A stretch of DNA of 64,000 bases from Pseudomonadota bacterium (GTDB lineage: Bacteria; Pseudomonadota; Gammaproteobacteria; Steroidobacterales; Steroidobacteraceae): assembly GCA_018241425.1 (NCBI GenBank), contig JAFEDU010000009.1:1-64000 (forward strand), given 5' to 3'. Under the pieces are notes generated by a model. It was given only the letters and a program-made list of their open reading frames with translations. It had not been told where the DNA came from and did not search any database. Within the stretch, counting starts at the first letter, position 1. The number at the start of each line of letters is the position of its first letter. This document shows, in pieces, positions 34,628-43,096 of the stretch. The translations under genes were made by a program, and so were the position numbers.

Positions 34628-35116
34628 GCGCCTCCATTCCGTCCGTCACATCACGACGCTTCAGACGCTAGCACTCCGGGGTCGAAACGCAAGCGTCTTA
34701 ATCCCTCATTTACCTAGGCTTAATGTGAAGCAGTCGGTTCCCCGCAAAGCTGTACGGGACGGCCGGGGGCCGTGCGACTCACGCAGTGTCCGGTGTGGTG
34801 GCCGCCTCAGCGTCTCTCGGCGGAGTCGGTGACTTCAGCGCTGCAACCCGGTGCCTGTCACGGCGCTCGCACAACGGCGAGACTGAAGTTTGGAGACGCC
34901 ACTACGAGGACCTCGACCGGCGATTTGGTTTAGTGCGCGCATACGCTTGATGATGCCTGGATCCGCGTCGGCGGGACCCGTGGCTCTGCGGGGCCGCCTA
35001 CAACTCGGGGGTCGGGCAGATGCGAATCAGAGCGCGGCCCTGCGGCCGCCGGCCCGGGCTTTGGGGCTGCGCCATCGAGCAGGCCCTCAATCCCTCGATC
35101 GAAGGTTCGCTCGGTC
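34628..35116. other. intergenic, with a possible decayed gene fragment
   Basis: These 489 bases lack an intact gene. An inverted repeat AGACGCT-N22-AGCGTCT (34663-34698) may regulate the lipoprotein gene. Around 34950-35127 one plus-strand frame reads LCGAAYNSGVGQMRI, which recalls the AAYN-G-G motif of lytic transglycosylases, but it is preceded by two stops and has no start. It may be a decayed remnant or chance. Confidence 0.4.
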
Positions 35117-35737
35117 TCAGTCCTTGAATCCCTTCGCCACCAGATACACCTCGCGCGATTCCTTTCGCGAGGCCTCGGGCTTGCGGATAGACACCTTCTC
35201 GAAGTGGGGACGCAGCTCCTTCAGGTACTGATCCGATCCCGAACCCTGGAACATCTTGGCGACGAACGTCGCACCGGGCTTCAGCGTCTTGCACACGGTG
35301 TCCAGCGCGAGTTCGAGGAACCAGATCGACCGCCCCTGGTCGGCTGACTCGATCCCGCTGATGTTCGGGGCGATGTCGGAGATGATCAGGTCGAATTTCG
35401 TCCCGCCAAGCCAGTCGAACACCTTCTGCACCGTGGCATCCTCGGTGAAGTCCCCCTGTATGAAATCGACGTTCCTGATCTCGTCCATGGGAAGAATGTC
35501 AGTCGCCAGCACCCGTCCCTTGTCGCCAACCAGCTTGCCGGCGACCTGGGACCACCCGCCCGGGGCGGACCCCAGGTCCATGACCCGCATCCCGGGGCGG
35601 ATCAGGCGGTCCTTGTCGTTGAGTTCGATGAGCTTGTAGGCCGAGCGCGACCGGTAGCCGTCGCGCTGGGCTTGCTTTACGAACGGGTCGCTGAGATGCC
35701 GGGACATCCAGCTGCCGCTGCTCTTGCTTCGGGCCAT
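35117..35737 (-). CDS. rlmE: 23S rRNA 2'-O-ribose methyltransferase RlmE (FtsJ)
   Basis: RlmE methylates U2552 of 23S rRNA. The 206-residue protein has the SAM motif VMDLGSAPGGWSQVAG and the catalytic tetrad K35 (RSAYKL), D121 (IISDIAPN), K161 (FVAKMFQG) and E196 (SREVYL). Length is standard. It is divergent from the FAD-protein gene, with 67 bp between their starts. Confidence 0.97.
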   Translation of the reverse strand: MARSKSSGSWMSRHLSDPFVKQAQRDGYRSRSAYKLIELNDKDRLIRPGMRVMDLGSAPGGWSQVAGKLVGDKGRVLATDILPMDEIRNVDFIQGDFTEDATVQKVFDWLGGTKFDLIISDIAPNISGIESADQGRSIWFLELALDTVCKTLKPGATFVAKMFQGSGSDQYLKELRPHFEKVSIRKPEASRKESREVYLVAKGFKD

Positions 35738-35804
35738 CTTTCCAGGGCGTCATTGGCTAGAATCGGGTCATTGTAATGCCCCTCTGCCGGGTAAACCGGC
35801 CAGG

Positions 35805-37418
35805 ATGGTCCCGGTGATCCGCCTTACCGAGTTGCAGCTGCCGCTCGACTACACCCCCGAGACTCTGCGCCAGGCGGTACTCCAGCGCCTGGGCCTTGCC
35901 GATACCGACCTGACCGGCCTCACCCTCTACAAGCGCAGCTACGACGCGCGCAACCGGGCGCGCGGCGTGGTCTTCATCTGCATCGTGGACGTCAGCGTCC
36001 GGGACGAAGCGGCGGTCCTGAAGCGCCTGGCCCGCGACCGTCATATCGGCGTCGCTCCCGACACGACGTACCACCCGGTTGCTCGCGCCCGGGACACGCT
36101 CACGGATCGCCCTATCGTGGTCGGCTTTGGCCCTGGGGGCCTGTTCGCGGCGCTGCTGCTCGCCCAGATGGGGTTCCGGCCGATCGTGCTGGAGCGCGGG
36201 CGCGAGGTCCGGCGCCGGACCGGCGATACCTGGGCACTGTGGCGGCGGCACCAGCTCACCCCTGAGTCCAACGTCCAGTTTGGCGAAGGCGGGGCCGGGT
36301 TGTTCTCCGACGGCAAGCTCTACAGCCAGATCAAGGACCCGAAGTTCTACGGGCGCAAGGTGATGCACGAGTTCGTGCGCGCGGGAGCCCCTGCCGAGAT
36401 CCTCTACGTCAGCAAGCCGCATATCGGGACCTTCCGGCTGACCGGGGTGGTGTCGGCCATGCGCGAGGAGATCCGGTCCCTCGGCGGCGAGGTCCGCTTC
36501 GAGAGCAAGGTGACTGACCTGCTCCTTGAGGCTGGCCAGATCGAAGGCGTGAGGCTCGCAAGTGGCGAGATCCTCTCGAGCCGGCACGTCGTGCTGGCGC
36601 CCGGGCACAGCGCACGCGACGTGTTCCGGATGCTCGAGCACCGCCAGGTGCACCTGGAACCCAAGCCATTCGCGATCGGGTTCCGCATCGAGCACCCCCA
36701 GTCCATGATCGACCGGGCGCGCCTTGGCAGCTTCGCCGGCCGCCCCGAGCTCGGCGCGGCCGACTACAAGCTGGTCCACCATGCGCGCAACGGACGCTCC
36801 GTCTACAGTTTCTGCATGTGCCCCGGCGGTACGGTCGTCGCGGCTACCTCCGAGCCTGAGCGCGTGGTGACCAACGGCATGAGCCAGTATTCCCGCAACG
36901 AACGCAATGCCAACGCCGGCATCGTCGTGGCCATCGACCCGCAGACCGACTTCCCGGGCGGCGCACTGGCCGGCGTCGCCCTGCAGGAGGTGCTGGAATC
37001 ACAGGCCTACCTGCTCGGCGGCAGCGACTACTGCGCGCCGGCTCAGCTGGTCGGCGACTTCGTTCGCGGCACAGGCTCGACCGGGCTCGGGGAGGTCGTC
37101 CCCTCGTACACGCCGGGCGTGAAGCTCGGTGACCTGTCTACGGCGCTGCCTGGCTATGCGATCGAGGCAATACGCGAGGCGCTGCCGGCATTCGGGCGGC
37201 AGATCCGGGGCTTCGATCGCGACGATGCGGTGCTTACCGGAGTGGAAAGCCGCACGTCTTCCCCGGTTCGCATCACGCGCGATCCGCAGACGCTGCAGAG
37301 CCTGAACGTGCGCGGCCTGTACCCGTGCGGTGAGGGCGCAGGCTACGCCGGCGGTATCCTGTCGGCCGGGGTCGACGGGATCAGGGTGGCGGAAGCCGTG
37401 GCACGGAACCTGACGTGA
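35805..37418 (+). CDS. FAD-dependent oxidoreductase-like protein (COG2509 type)
   Basis: The 537-residue protein has an N-terminal domain of about 85 residues typical of this group (VIRLTELQLPLDYTPE, LYKRSYDARN), the FAD-binding motif VVGFGPGGLFAALLLAQMG, and a second dinucleotide-fold segment (VVLAPGHSARDVFRML). The C-terminus has YPCGEGAGYAGGILSAGVDG. Such proteins are widespread but their substrate is unknown. I chose ATG 35805 (GTG 35814 is possible); the frame is open to 35724. It overlaps the RNA methyltransferase gene by 4 bp (GTGA). Confidence 0.85.
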   Translation: MVPVIRLTELQLPLDYTPETLRQAVLQRLGLADTDLTGLTLYKRSYDARNRARGVVFICIVDVSVRDEAAVLKRLARDRHIGVAPDTTYHPVARARDTLTDRPIVVGFGPGGLFAALLLAQMGFRPIVLERGREVRRRTGDTWALWRRHQLTPESNVQFGEGGAGLFSDGKLYSQIKDPKFYGRKVMHEFVRAGAPAEILYVSKPHIGTFRLTGVVSAMREEIRSLGGEVRFESKVTDLLLEAGQIEGVRLASGEILSSRHVVLAPGHSARDVFRMLEHRQVHLEPKPFAIGFRIEHPQSMIDRARLGSFAGRPELGAADYKLVHHARNGRSVYSFCMCPGGTVVAATSEPERVVTNGMSQYSRNERNANAGIVVAIDPQTDFPGGALAGVALQEVLESQAYLLGGSDYCAPAQLVGDFVRGTGSTGLGEVVPSYTPGVKLGDLSTALPGYAIEAIREALPAFGRQIRGFDRDDAVLTGVESRTSSPVRITRDPQTLQSLNVRGLYPCGEGAGYAGGILSAGVDGIRVAEAVARNLT

Positions 37419-38143
37419 AGCTCGAGGAAATCAGGAAGCTGCACCAGAAGAAGTTCCGGCAGGAATTCGGCTGCTTTCTGATCGAGGGCGAACACCTGGT
37501 GCTGGAGTTGCAGAGGGCGCTGCCCGGCGATCCGCGACTGAACGCCAGCGAGATATACCTGACCGCGGAGTTCGCGCACTGGCAAACACCGCTGCCGGTC
37601 CACCGGGTGAGCGCGCGCCAGATGGCGCAGCTGAGCGAAACACGCTCGCCCCAGGGAATCGTCGCCGTCGTCCCGCTGCTGCCGGCCGCGGAAATATCCC
37701 CCGCCACGCGCGCCCTCTACCTCTACGAGATCCAGGATCCGGGCAACCTGGGCACCATCCTGCGCACGCTTGCCTGGTTCGGCGGCTTCCGCTGCCTCCT
37801 CAGCCCCAACAGCGTCGATGTCCATAATGCGAAGGCGGTGCGTGCTACGGCAGGCGCCCTCTTCCACGTGCCGATCGAAGCGGACGTGCCGCTGGAGACG
37901 CTGCCAGCCCGGTTCCGCCGGATCGCGCACCTCGGCCTTGCCGGGCAGAGCATCAGCACGCCGGGATTCCGGGACTTCGATTGCTACGTCTATGGCAATG
38001 AGGCGCGGGGCCTGCCGCGCGAAGCGCTGGCGGGGATTCGGTCGGTGGCCTTCACGATCGCAGGTTCGGGGGCCATCGAGTCACTGAACGTCGCCGCATC
38101 CGTGAACATCTGCCAGTACGAACTTGCACGTGCGCGGACGTAA
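37415..38143 (+). CDS. TrmH/SpoU family RNA 2'-O-methyltransferase
   Basis: This 242-residue SPOUT methyltransferase has an N-terminal RNA-binding substrate domain (RQEFGCFLIEGEHLVLE) and the three SpoU motifs: DPGNLGTILRTLAWFG, YVYGNEARGLP and IAGSGAIESLNVAASVNICQ. It resembles enzymes that methylate rRNA or tRNA ribose, but the target base cannot be named. The start is GTG 37415, overlapping the FAD-protein stop. Confidence 0.9.
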   Translation: MKLEEIRKLHQKKFRQEFGCFLIEGEHLVLELQRALPGDPRLNASEIYLTAEFAHWQTPLPVHRVSARQMAQLSETRSPQGIVAVVPLLPAAEISPATRALYLYEIQDPGNLGTILRTLAWFGGFRCLLSPNSVDVHNAKAVRATAGALFHVPIEADVPLETLPARFRRIAHLGLAGQSISTPGFRDFDCYVYGNEARGLPREALAGIRSVAFTIAGSGAIESLNVAASVNICQYELARART

Positions 38144-38180
38144 TCCGCGCTCCCGGAGCCACTTCCAGTTAAGGCAGTAT

Positions 38181-38209
38181 GGCGCGCGCCCGTAGCGGGG
38201 ACGCGCGCC
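38181..38209. terminator. GC-rich hairpin between convergent genes
   Basis: GGCGCGCG (38181-38188) and CGCGCGCC (38202-38209) form a strong stem, extended inward by CCCG/CGGG. It lies between the RNA methyltransferase stop and the sedolisin stop, so it could end both transcripts. No T-run is present, which lowers confidence. Confidence 0.45.
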
Positions 38210-38218
38210 GCAGGCCTG

Positions 38219-40135
38219 CTAGTCCAGATCCTCCAGCGCCTTGAGGAGGTTCGCGACGTCGGGCACACCGATGCCGGTCACCTGGTCATAGCCCGCACGG
38301 GCGTCCCAGAACCAGTTGTCACCCTTGCTCATGTCCCGGAACGGCGGCTTGTTGCCGCTGTAGGCCGCACCGCTCTTCAGCAGCTGGTAGGCCGGCACGT
38401 TCAGGAGCCCCACCCGGTGGCCGAGGGCCTGGTTGTAGAGCGAGGTGATGCCGTTCAGCTGCGGAGCGACAAAACTCGTGCCGCCGAGCTGCTCGGTGAT
38501 GAAGCCATCGCTGCTGGAGGTGTAGGGCACGATGTAGCCGGTCTGGGGGTCGGCGTTCAGGGAAATGTCCGGGACGTTGCGGCCCGCGAAATTGCCCGGC
38601 AGCTTGACGATGGTGGTCGGCGGGCTGGTGCTGCTGTCAACCAGGGCCTGCCCGGTCAGCGTCTTCTTCATCCCCGGGATGCCCTGCTGGTAGAACGGCA
38701 GCGCGGTGAGGTAGCTCACGCCGCCCCCGCTGCCGCCGGCGAAGATGCCGCAGGCCACCGGATCGAAGCCCTGCGAGGCACACACCGGGATGAGGTAGTC
38801 CCAGCCCCAGCCCTGTTCCTGCTTGATGTTGACCTTCACGTTGTTCGCGTACTTCTGGACACCGGGCAGGGTCGTGCCACCGGCAGAGGTCATGAACCGC
38901 TGGCTGCTCGGGTCATCCACCGAGAGCACCAGGCTGAAGTCCGCCGGCACCTCGTCGGCGGCATCGAAGGCGCCGTTGTCGCCGGAGGCCGCGAACATGC
39001 TCTGGCCCTGGATCGCAGCCTGCGTGAGAAGGTCGTCCTCGGCCTTGAGCACGGTGGACTGCTTGCCGGTCACGGGGTTCGTCACCGGGCCATCCGCATT
39101 GGGGTTGGCGCTGCCGAAGAACTCCCACGCGCCCCAGCTCGTCGAGACCGTGTCCGCCTTGTTGGCGTCGATCGCCGCGGCAAAGGCATCCACGAACCCC
39201 TGGTCGGTGTTCGGAGCCTCGTAGACCAGGATCTTCGCACCCGGGGCGATGCCACCCGACTGCTGCACGTCGAGCGTCGTCTCATCCGATCCGGCTGCAT
39301 CGCTCGGTGGCCCAGAGCCGCCGTCGACCTGGATCTCCGTGATGCGGTTCTTCTTGACGCCGAGCCCGAGCGAATTCCAGTACGTGAACGCGTCGCTCGG
39401 CGTGAAGCTGGCCAGCGTCACGATCCCGATCGTCTGCCCGGTGCCGTCGAAGCCCTTCTTGTAGACCGGGTTCACGTCGTAGTAGATCGCCAGGTCCTGC
39501 ACGGTCCAGGACCCGGGCAGGTCCGGCGTGTCGGGAGTGTTGTCGTTGCCGGGCTTGAGCGCCGGCAAGCCGACCGGGACGCGGCGCACGTGCGGCGCAA
39601 ACACCGGGCGGTTGTCCAGGCCGAGCACCGAGTGCACGGCGCCCGCAACCGCGGCAGGGATCTGCGGCGCACCGGCCGGCGCATGGAAGTGCAGCGCGGG
39701 CGCGAAGCTCGTGGCGGGAACCTCGTAGGCGTGCAGCTCGACGCCAAAGGCGCGACCGAGCTGGGCCGCCGAACCGGTGAGGTGGAGCTGCGCGGTGGCG
39801 CTGCGCGTAACGGTGAGCCCCAGTGACTCGAAGTGCCGGGTCACCGCGGCGACGGTGGCAGCGCTCGGGCCGAATTGCGCGGCGAACTGGGCGGTGGTCA
39901 GGAACTTGTGATAGCTCGGGCTGCCGTGCGTGTAGGTCGCCTCGACGAGCTGCTCGAGCTGGTCGCGATTGCGCAGGTTCAGGGCGACCGTCACCGTGAG
40001 GTCGGACTTGTCGGACGCGCTCACGGGCCCGAGGTCGTACGCCGTCATCTTTCCATGTGGATACGGCTCTGCCGCAGCAATCGAGCAGACCGATGCGGCA
40101 ACGACCGCCGCGAGGACGCGCTTGTTGAAGCTCAT
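38219..40135 (-). CDS. S53 family (sedolisin) serine-carboxyl peptidase
   Basis: This 638-residue secreted peptidase has a signal peptide (about 1-22), a pro-domain of about 170 residues (LVEATYTHGSPSYHKFLT and FGPSAATVAAVTRHFESLGL) and a sedolisin catalytic domain. The Glu/Asp pair lies in SDETTLDVQQSGG, the oxyanion Asp in AASGDNGAFD, and the nucleophile Ser in GGTSFVAPQLNGI. The C-terminal calcium site is near DQVTGIGVPDVANLL. These enzymes are usually active at acidic pH. The gene stands alone with GGGAGA before ATG 40135. Confidence 0.95.
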   Translation of the reverse strand: MSFNKRVLAAVVAASVCSIAAAEPYPHGKMTAYDLGPVSASDKSDLTVTVALNLRNRDQLEQLVEATYTHGSPSYHKFLTTAQFAAQFGPSAATVAAVTRHFESLGLTVTRSATAQLHLTGSAAQLGRAFGVELHAYEVPATSFAPALHFHAPAGAPQIPAAVAGAVHSVLGLDNRPVFAPHVRRVPVGLPALKPGNDNTPDTPDLPGSWTVQDLAIYYDVNPVYKKGFDGTGQTIGIVTLASFTPSDAFTYWNSLGLGVKKNRITEIQVDGGSGPPSDAAGSDETTLDVQQSGGIAPGAKILVYEAPNTDQGFVDAFAAAIDANKADTVSTSWGAWEFFGSANPNADGPVTNPVTGKQSTVLKAEDDLLTQAAIQGQSMFAASGDNGAFDAADEVPADFSLVLSVDDPSSQRFMTSAGGTTLPGVQKYANNVKVNIKQEQGWGWDYLIPVCASQGFDPVACGIFAGGSGGGVSYLTALPFYQQGIPGMKKTLTGQALVDSSTSPPTTIVKLPGNFAGRNVPDISLNADPQTGYIVPYTSSSDGFITEQLGGTSFVAPQLNGITSLYNQALGHRVGLLNVPAYQLLKSGAAYSGNKPPFRDMSKGDNWFWDARAGYDQVTGIGVPDVANLLKALEDLD

Positions 40136-40508
40136 TGAGTTCTCCCTGTCTTGGCCGCTTGTTGTTCGGATTGCGGCAGGCGCAGACGATGCGCGCCGAC
40201 GCCTGCGAAAACAAGCACGGCCTGCGTTCCCGCGGGGCGCGCACGCCAGCGCGCTACAGGGTTCTTAAGGCCGTAGCGCACGAGCATCGGAACCGCACTG
40301 TCAAACGATCGAGATCCCCTCGGTCGCCGCATCGAGGGAATGCCGAAGATGATCCTTTCAACCACCTGAGCCGTCACGGGTTTGGGGGGCCACTGTCCGT
40401 GGCGAGGATGACGAGCCTCGTTTCCGCGGATCGCCGAGCCCCGCACCGGTTTCGCAATGCGTTACGATTCACGCCGGCACGCGTTCCCGCCCGCTTCACG
40501 GAGCCACC
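40136..40508. other. divergent intergenic region, no gene seen
   Basis: These 373 bases separate the divergent sedolisin and dehydratase genes. A GCAGGCG-N17-CGCCTGC stem occurs near 40174-40204 in the sedolisin leader. No convincing promoter or RNA gene was identified. Confidence 0.45.
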
Positions 40509-41504
40509 ATGGCGCAAGTCATCGACCGAGCCCTCCTCGAGAGCGCCTGGACCACCGTGCGCGGCGCGGTGCGCTGGACACCCCTGCTGCATTCCGAGTA
40601 CCTGGACTCGCTCCTCGGGGCGCGGGTGTACCTGAAGGCGGAATCGCTGCAGATCGGCGGCTCATTCAAGATCCGGGGTGCCTGGTTCCGGGTGAGCCGC
40701 CTGACCGATGAGCAGCGCCATACGGGCGTCGTCGCCTTTTCCTCCGGCAACTTCGCGCAGGGCCTGGCACTCGCCGGTCGCAGCGCCCACGTGCCGGTGA
40801 CCATCGTGATGCCGGCCGATGCGCCGCGCCGCAAGATCGAACTGACCCAGCGCGCCGGGGCCACCGTGGTGCTCACCGAGCACGGCGAGCGCAACCGCGA
40901 GGAGGTCGCGAGCGAGCGGGCGCGGCAGATCGCCACCGAAGACCAGCGCGCCCTGCTGCATCCCTTCGATGACCCCTTCGTGGTGGCGGGCCAGTCGACC
41001 CTGATGCGCGAGGTGCTGGTCGATGGGGAGCGCGAGGGCATCCGGTTCGATACCGTCCTGTGCCCGGTCGGGGGCGGCGGCCTGATCGCGGGCACCGCGC
41101 TCGCGGAAAAGTACTTCGGCCAGGGTGCGGAGGTGATCGCGGTGGAACCGGAGGCGTGCGACGACATGCGCCGCTCGCTCATCACGCATCGCCGCGAGCA
41201 GAACGCCGGTACGCCCAAGACCATCTGCGACGCGATGCAGGCCAAGAGCCCGGGCGCGATCCCGTTCGAGGCCGCCAGCCACCTGATCTCGCGCGGCATC
41301 ACCGCGGACGATGCGGCCGTACGCCGTGCGATGCGCCTCGCGTTTGAGGAGTTCAAGATCGTGCTTGAGCCCAGTGGCGCGATAGCACTCGCCGCGGCAC
41401 TGGAACACGCCCCCGAGTTCGCCGGGCGGACGATGGTCCTCCTGTGCTGCGGGGGAAGCGTGTCGGTCGATGACCTCTACCGGCTGACCGCCACCACGCA
41501 CTAG
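40509..41504 (+). CDS. threonine/serine dehydratase family PLP enzyme
   Basis: The 331-residue fold-type II PLP enzyme has the Schiff-base lysine in IGGSFKIRGAWFR, the substrate loop AFSSGNFAQGLAL, and the phosphate-binding PVGGGGLIAG. It probably deaminates threonine or serine to the 2-oxo acid; a 3-hydroxyaspartate ammonia-lyase or racemase is also possible. It lacks the C-terminal ACT regulatory domain of biosynthetic IlvA, so it looks catabolic. One base separates its stop from the trmO start. Confidence 0.88.
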   Translation: MAQVIDRALLESAWTTVRGAVRWTPLLHSEYLDSLLGARVYLKAESLQIGGSFKIRGAWFRVSRLTDEQRHTGVVAFSSGNFAQGLALAGRSAHVPVTIVMPADAPRRKIELTQRAGATVVLTEHGERNREEVASERARQIATEDQRALLHPFDDPFVVAGQSTLMREVLVDGEREGIRFDTVLCPVGGGGLIAGTALAEKYFGQGAEVIAVEPEACDDMRRSLITHRREQNAGTPKTICDAMQAKSPGAIPFEAASHLISRGITADDAAVRRAMRLAFEEFKIVLEPSGAIALAAALEHAPEFAGRTMVLLCCGGSVSVDDLYRLTATTH

Positions 41505-41505
41505 G

Positions 41506-42309
41506 ATGCCCGAACCGAGCGGCGAGCCCCTGATCGTCCGGCCGATCGGGTATGTGCGCAGCGCACTCGCCACGAAGGTGGAGGCGGCCCGCCAGGCGAG
41601 CGCCGCAACCAATGCCCCGGCGCGCATCGAGCTGCTCCCCGGCCAGAACTTCGAGCACGCCCTCGAAGACCTCGAGAGCTGGAAATACATCTGGGTGCTG
41701 TTCTGGTTCCACCACAACGCTGGCTGGCGGCCCAAGATCCTGCCCCCGCGCAGCACCACGGGGCGCAAGGGTGTGTTCGCTACCCGCGCCCCGCACCGCC
41801 CGAACCCGATCGGCATGTCGGTCGTCGCGCTCGAGCGGGTGGAGGGGCTCACCGTGCACGTGCGCGAGACCGACATGCTCGATGGCACGCCGGTGCTGGA
41901 CATCAAGCCCTACGTCCCCTACAGCGACGCGCTTCCGAACGCCGGCAGCGGCTGGCTTGGGGACCAGCCCGCGGACCCCGGAAACCGGTTCCTGGTCACC
42001 TTCGCTCCGCTGGCCGAAGAACAGGCGGCATGGGTGAAGGCGCACACCCAGCTCGACCTGCGCGAGCGCATCGAAGCGACGCTCGCACTCGGCGCGACCC
42101 CGCACCCGTACCGCCGCATACGCCCGATGGGCGGGTGGATGCAGCTGGCCGTCAAGGAGTGGCGCGTGCGGTTCACCGTCGACGGATCCAAGGTCAGCGT
42201 CCATTCAGTTGCCAGCGGGTACCGGGATTCCCAGCTGGCCGCGGCAACCGGGGAAACGCTCGCGGCCCACCGCGCGTACCTTGCCCGGTGGCCGCGCGAG
42301 GGAAGCTGA
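41506..42309 (+). CDS. trmO: tRNA (N6-threonylcarbamoyladenosine37-N6)-methyltransferase TrmO
   Basis: TrmO (TsaA/YaeB family) methylates t6A37 of tRNA-Thr to m6t6A. The 267-residue product has the N-terminal beta-barrel with PIGYVRSAL, the signature FATRAPHRPNPIGMSVVAL and MLDGTPVLDIKPYVPYSDA, and a C-terminal domain (LDLRERIEATLALGATPHPY). The length is somewhat longer than E. coli TrmO. Co-transcribed with the PLP dehydratase. Confidence 0.92.
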   Translation: MPEPSGEPLIVRPIGYVRSALATKVEAARQASAATNAPARIELLPGQNFEHALEDLESWKYIWVLFWFHHNAGWRPKILPPRSTTGRKGVFATRAPHRPNPIGMSVVALERVEGLTVHVRETDMLDGTPVLDIKPYVPYSDALPNAGSGWLGDQPADPGNRFLVTFAPLAEEQAAWVKAHTQLDLRERIEATLALGATPHPYRRIRPMGGWMQLAVKEWRVRFTVDGSKVSVHSVASGYRDSQLAAATGETLAAHRAYLARWPREGS

Positions 42310-42499
42310 TCGTCTGACGATCGCAATCCCGGGGCAGGTGGCCGCGGGCGGCGCGTTGTGGCGAGACGAGCTCCCCGCTGCGCTCCAGATGACTATCGCA
42401 CCCGAATTCCGTAGATTGTCGCCGGCCCGCCGCGGGCGGTGGCCGCGGATTGCAGCGAGTTCCTTAAACAATGCGACGCACGTCGCTCGGAGCACAGCG

Positions 42500-42952
42500 A
42501 TGACAGTGCGGTTGGTCCTGGTTCTGTGCCTGGGAGTCTTCACGATGGCCAATGCAAGCACGGCGACGGCGGACGAGCCGGCCGGACATGTCACCGGGGT
42601 CGGCGGGATCTTCTTCAAGGCGAAGGATCCGAAGACGCTCGCAGCGTGGTATCGCGACGTGCTCGGCGTCCCGCTGGAATCCTGGGGAGGTGCGATGCTG
42701 CACTACGACGCCCCGAAGCACCCCCCGATGCTCGTCTGGAATGCCTTCCCGGCCGCGACCAACTACTTCGCCCCCTCGACCAGTTCGTTCATGATCAACT
42801 ACGCCGTCGACGACATGGATGCGATGGTGGCCCGACTGCACGCCAAGGGCGTCGAGATCCTCAAGCGCGACGACAGCGACGAGAACGGCCGGTTTGCGTG
42901 GATCGTCGATCCGGAAGGCAACAAGGTCGAGCTCTGGGAACCCAAGCGCTAG
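42500..42952 (+). CDS. secreted VOC-family (glyoxalase/bleomycin-resistance-like) protein
   Basis: The 150-residue protein has a signal peptide (about 1-26) followed by one VOC module: IFFKAKDPKTLAAWYRDVLG and FAWIVDPEGNKVELWEPKR. VOC proteins often bind a metal through residues on the strands, but with one module its enzyme role is not clear. I chose ATG 42500, preceded by GGAG; the frame is open to 42209. Its export is unusual for this family. Confidence 0.85.
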   Translation: MTVRLVLVLCLGVFTMANASTATADEPAGHVTGVGGIFFKAKDPKTLAAWYRDVLGVPLESWGGAMLHYDAPKHPPMLVWNAFPAATNYFAPSTSSFMINYAVDDMDAMVARLHAKGVEILKRDDSDENGRFAWIVDPEGNKVELWEPKR

Positions 42953-43096
42953 GAGTGCCGGAGCGGCGGGACGCCGTCCGGCGCAGGGCGCTGCCGGCAC
43001 GGCCCGACCCCGCGCCGTCAAAGGCGCCTCATCGCGCCCTGAAGTCTTCTACACTGCTCCCCGCCGCTTCCGCGGCAGTTACGGGTCGCCTGCGCC

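Noticed and set aside
38417..39826. Long plus-strand open frame opposite the sedolisin gene
   Set aside because: It lacks any family pattern and overlaps a full S53 peptidase with visible catalytic residues.
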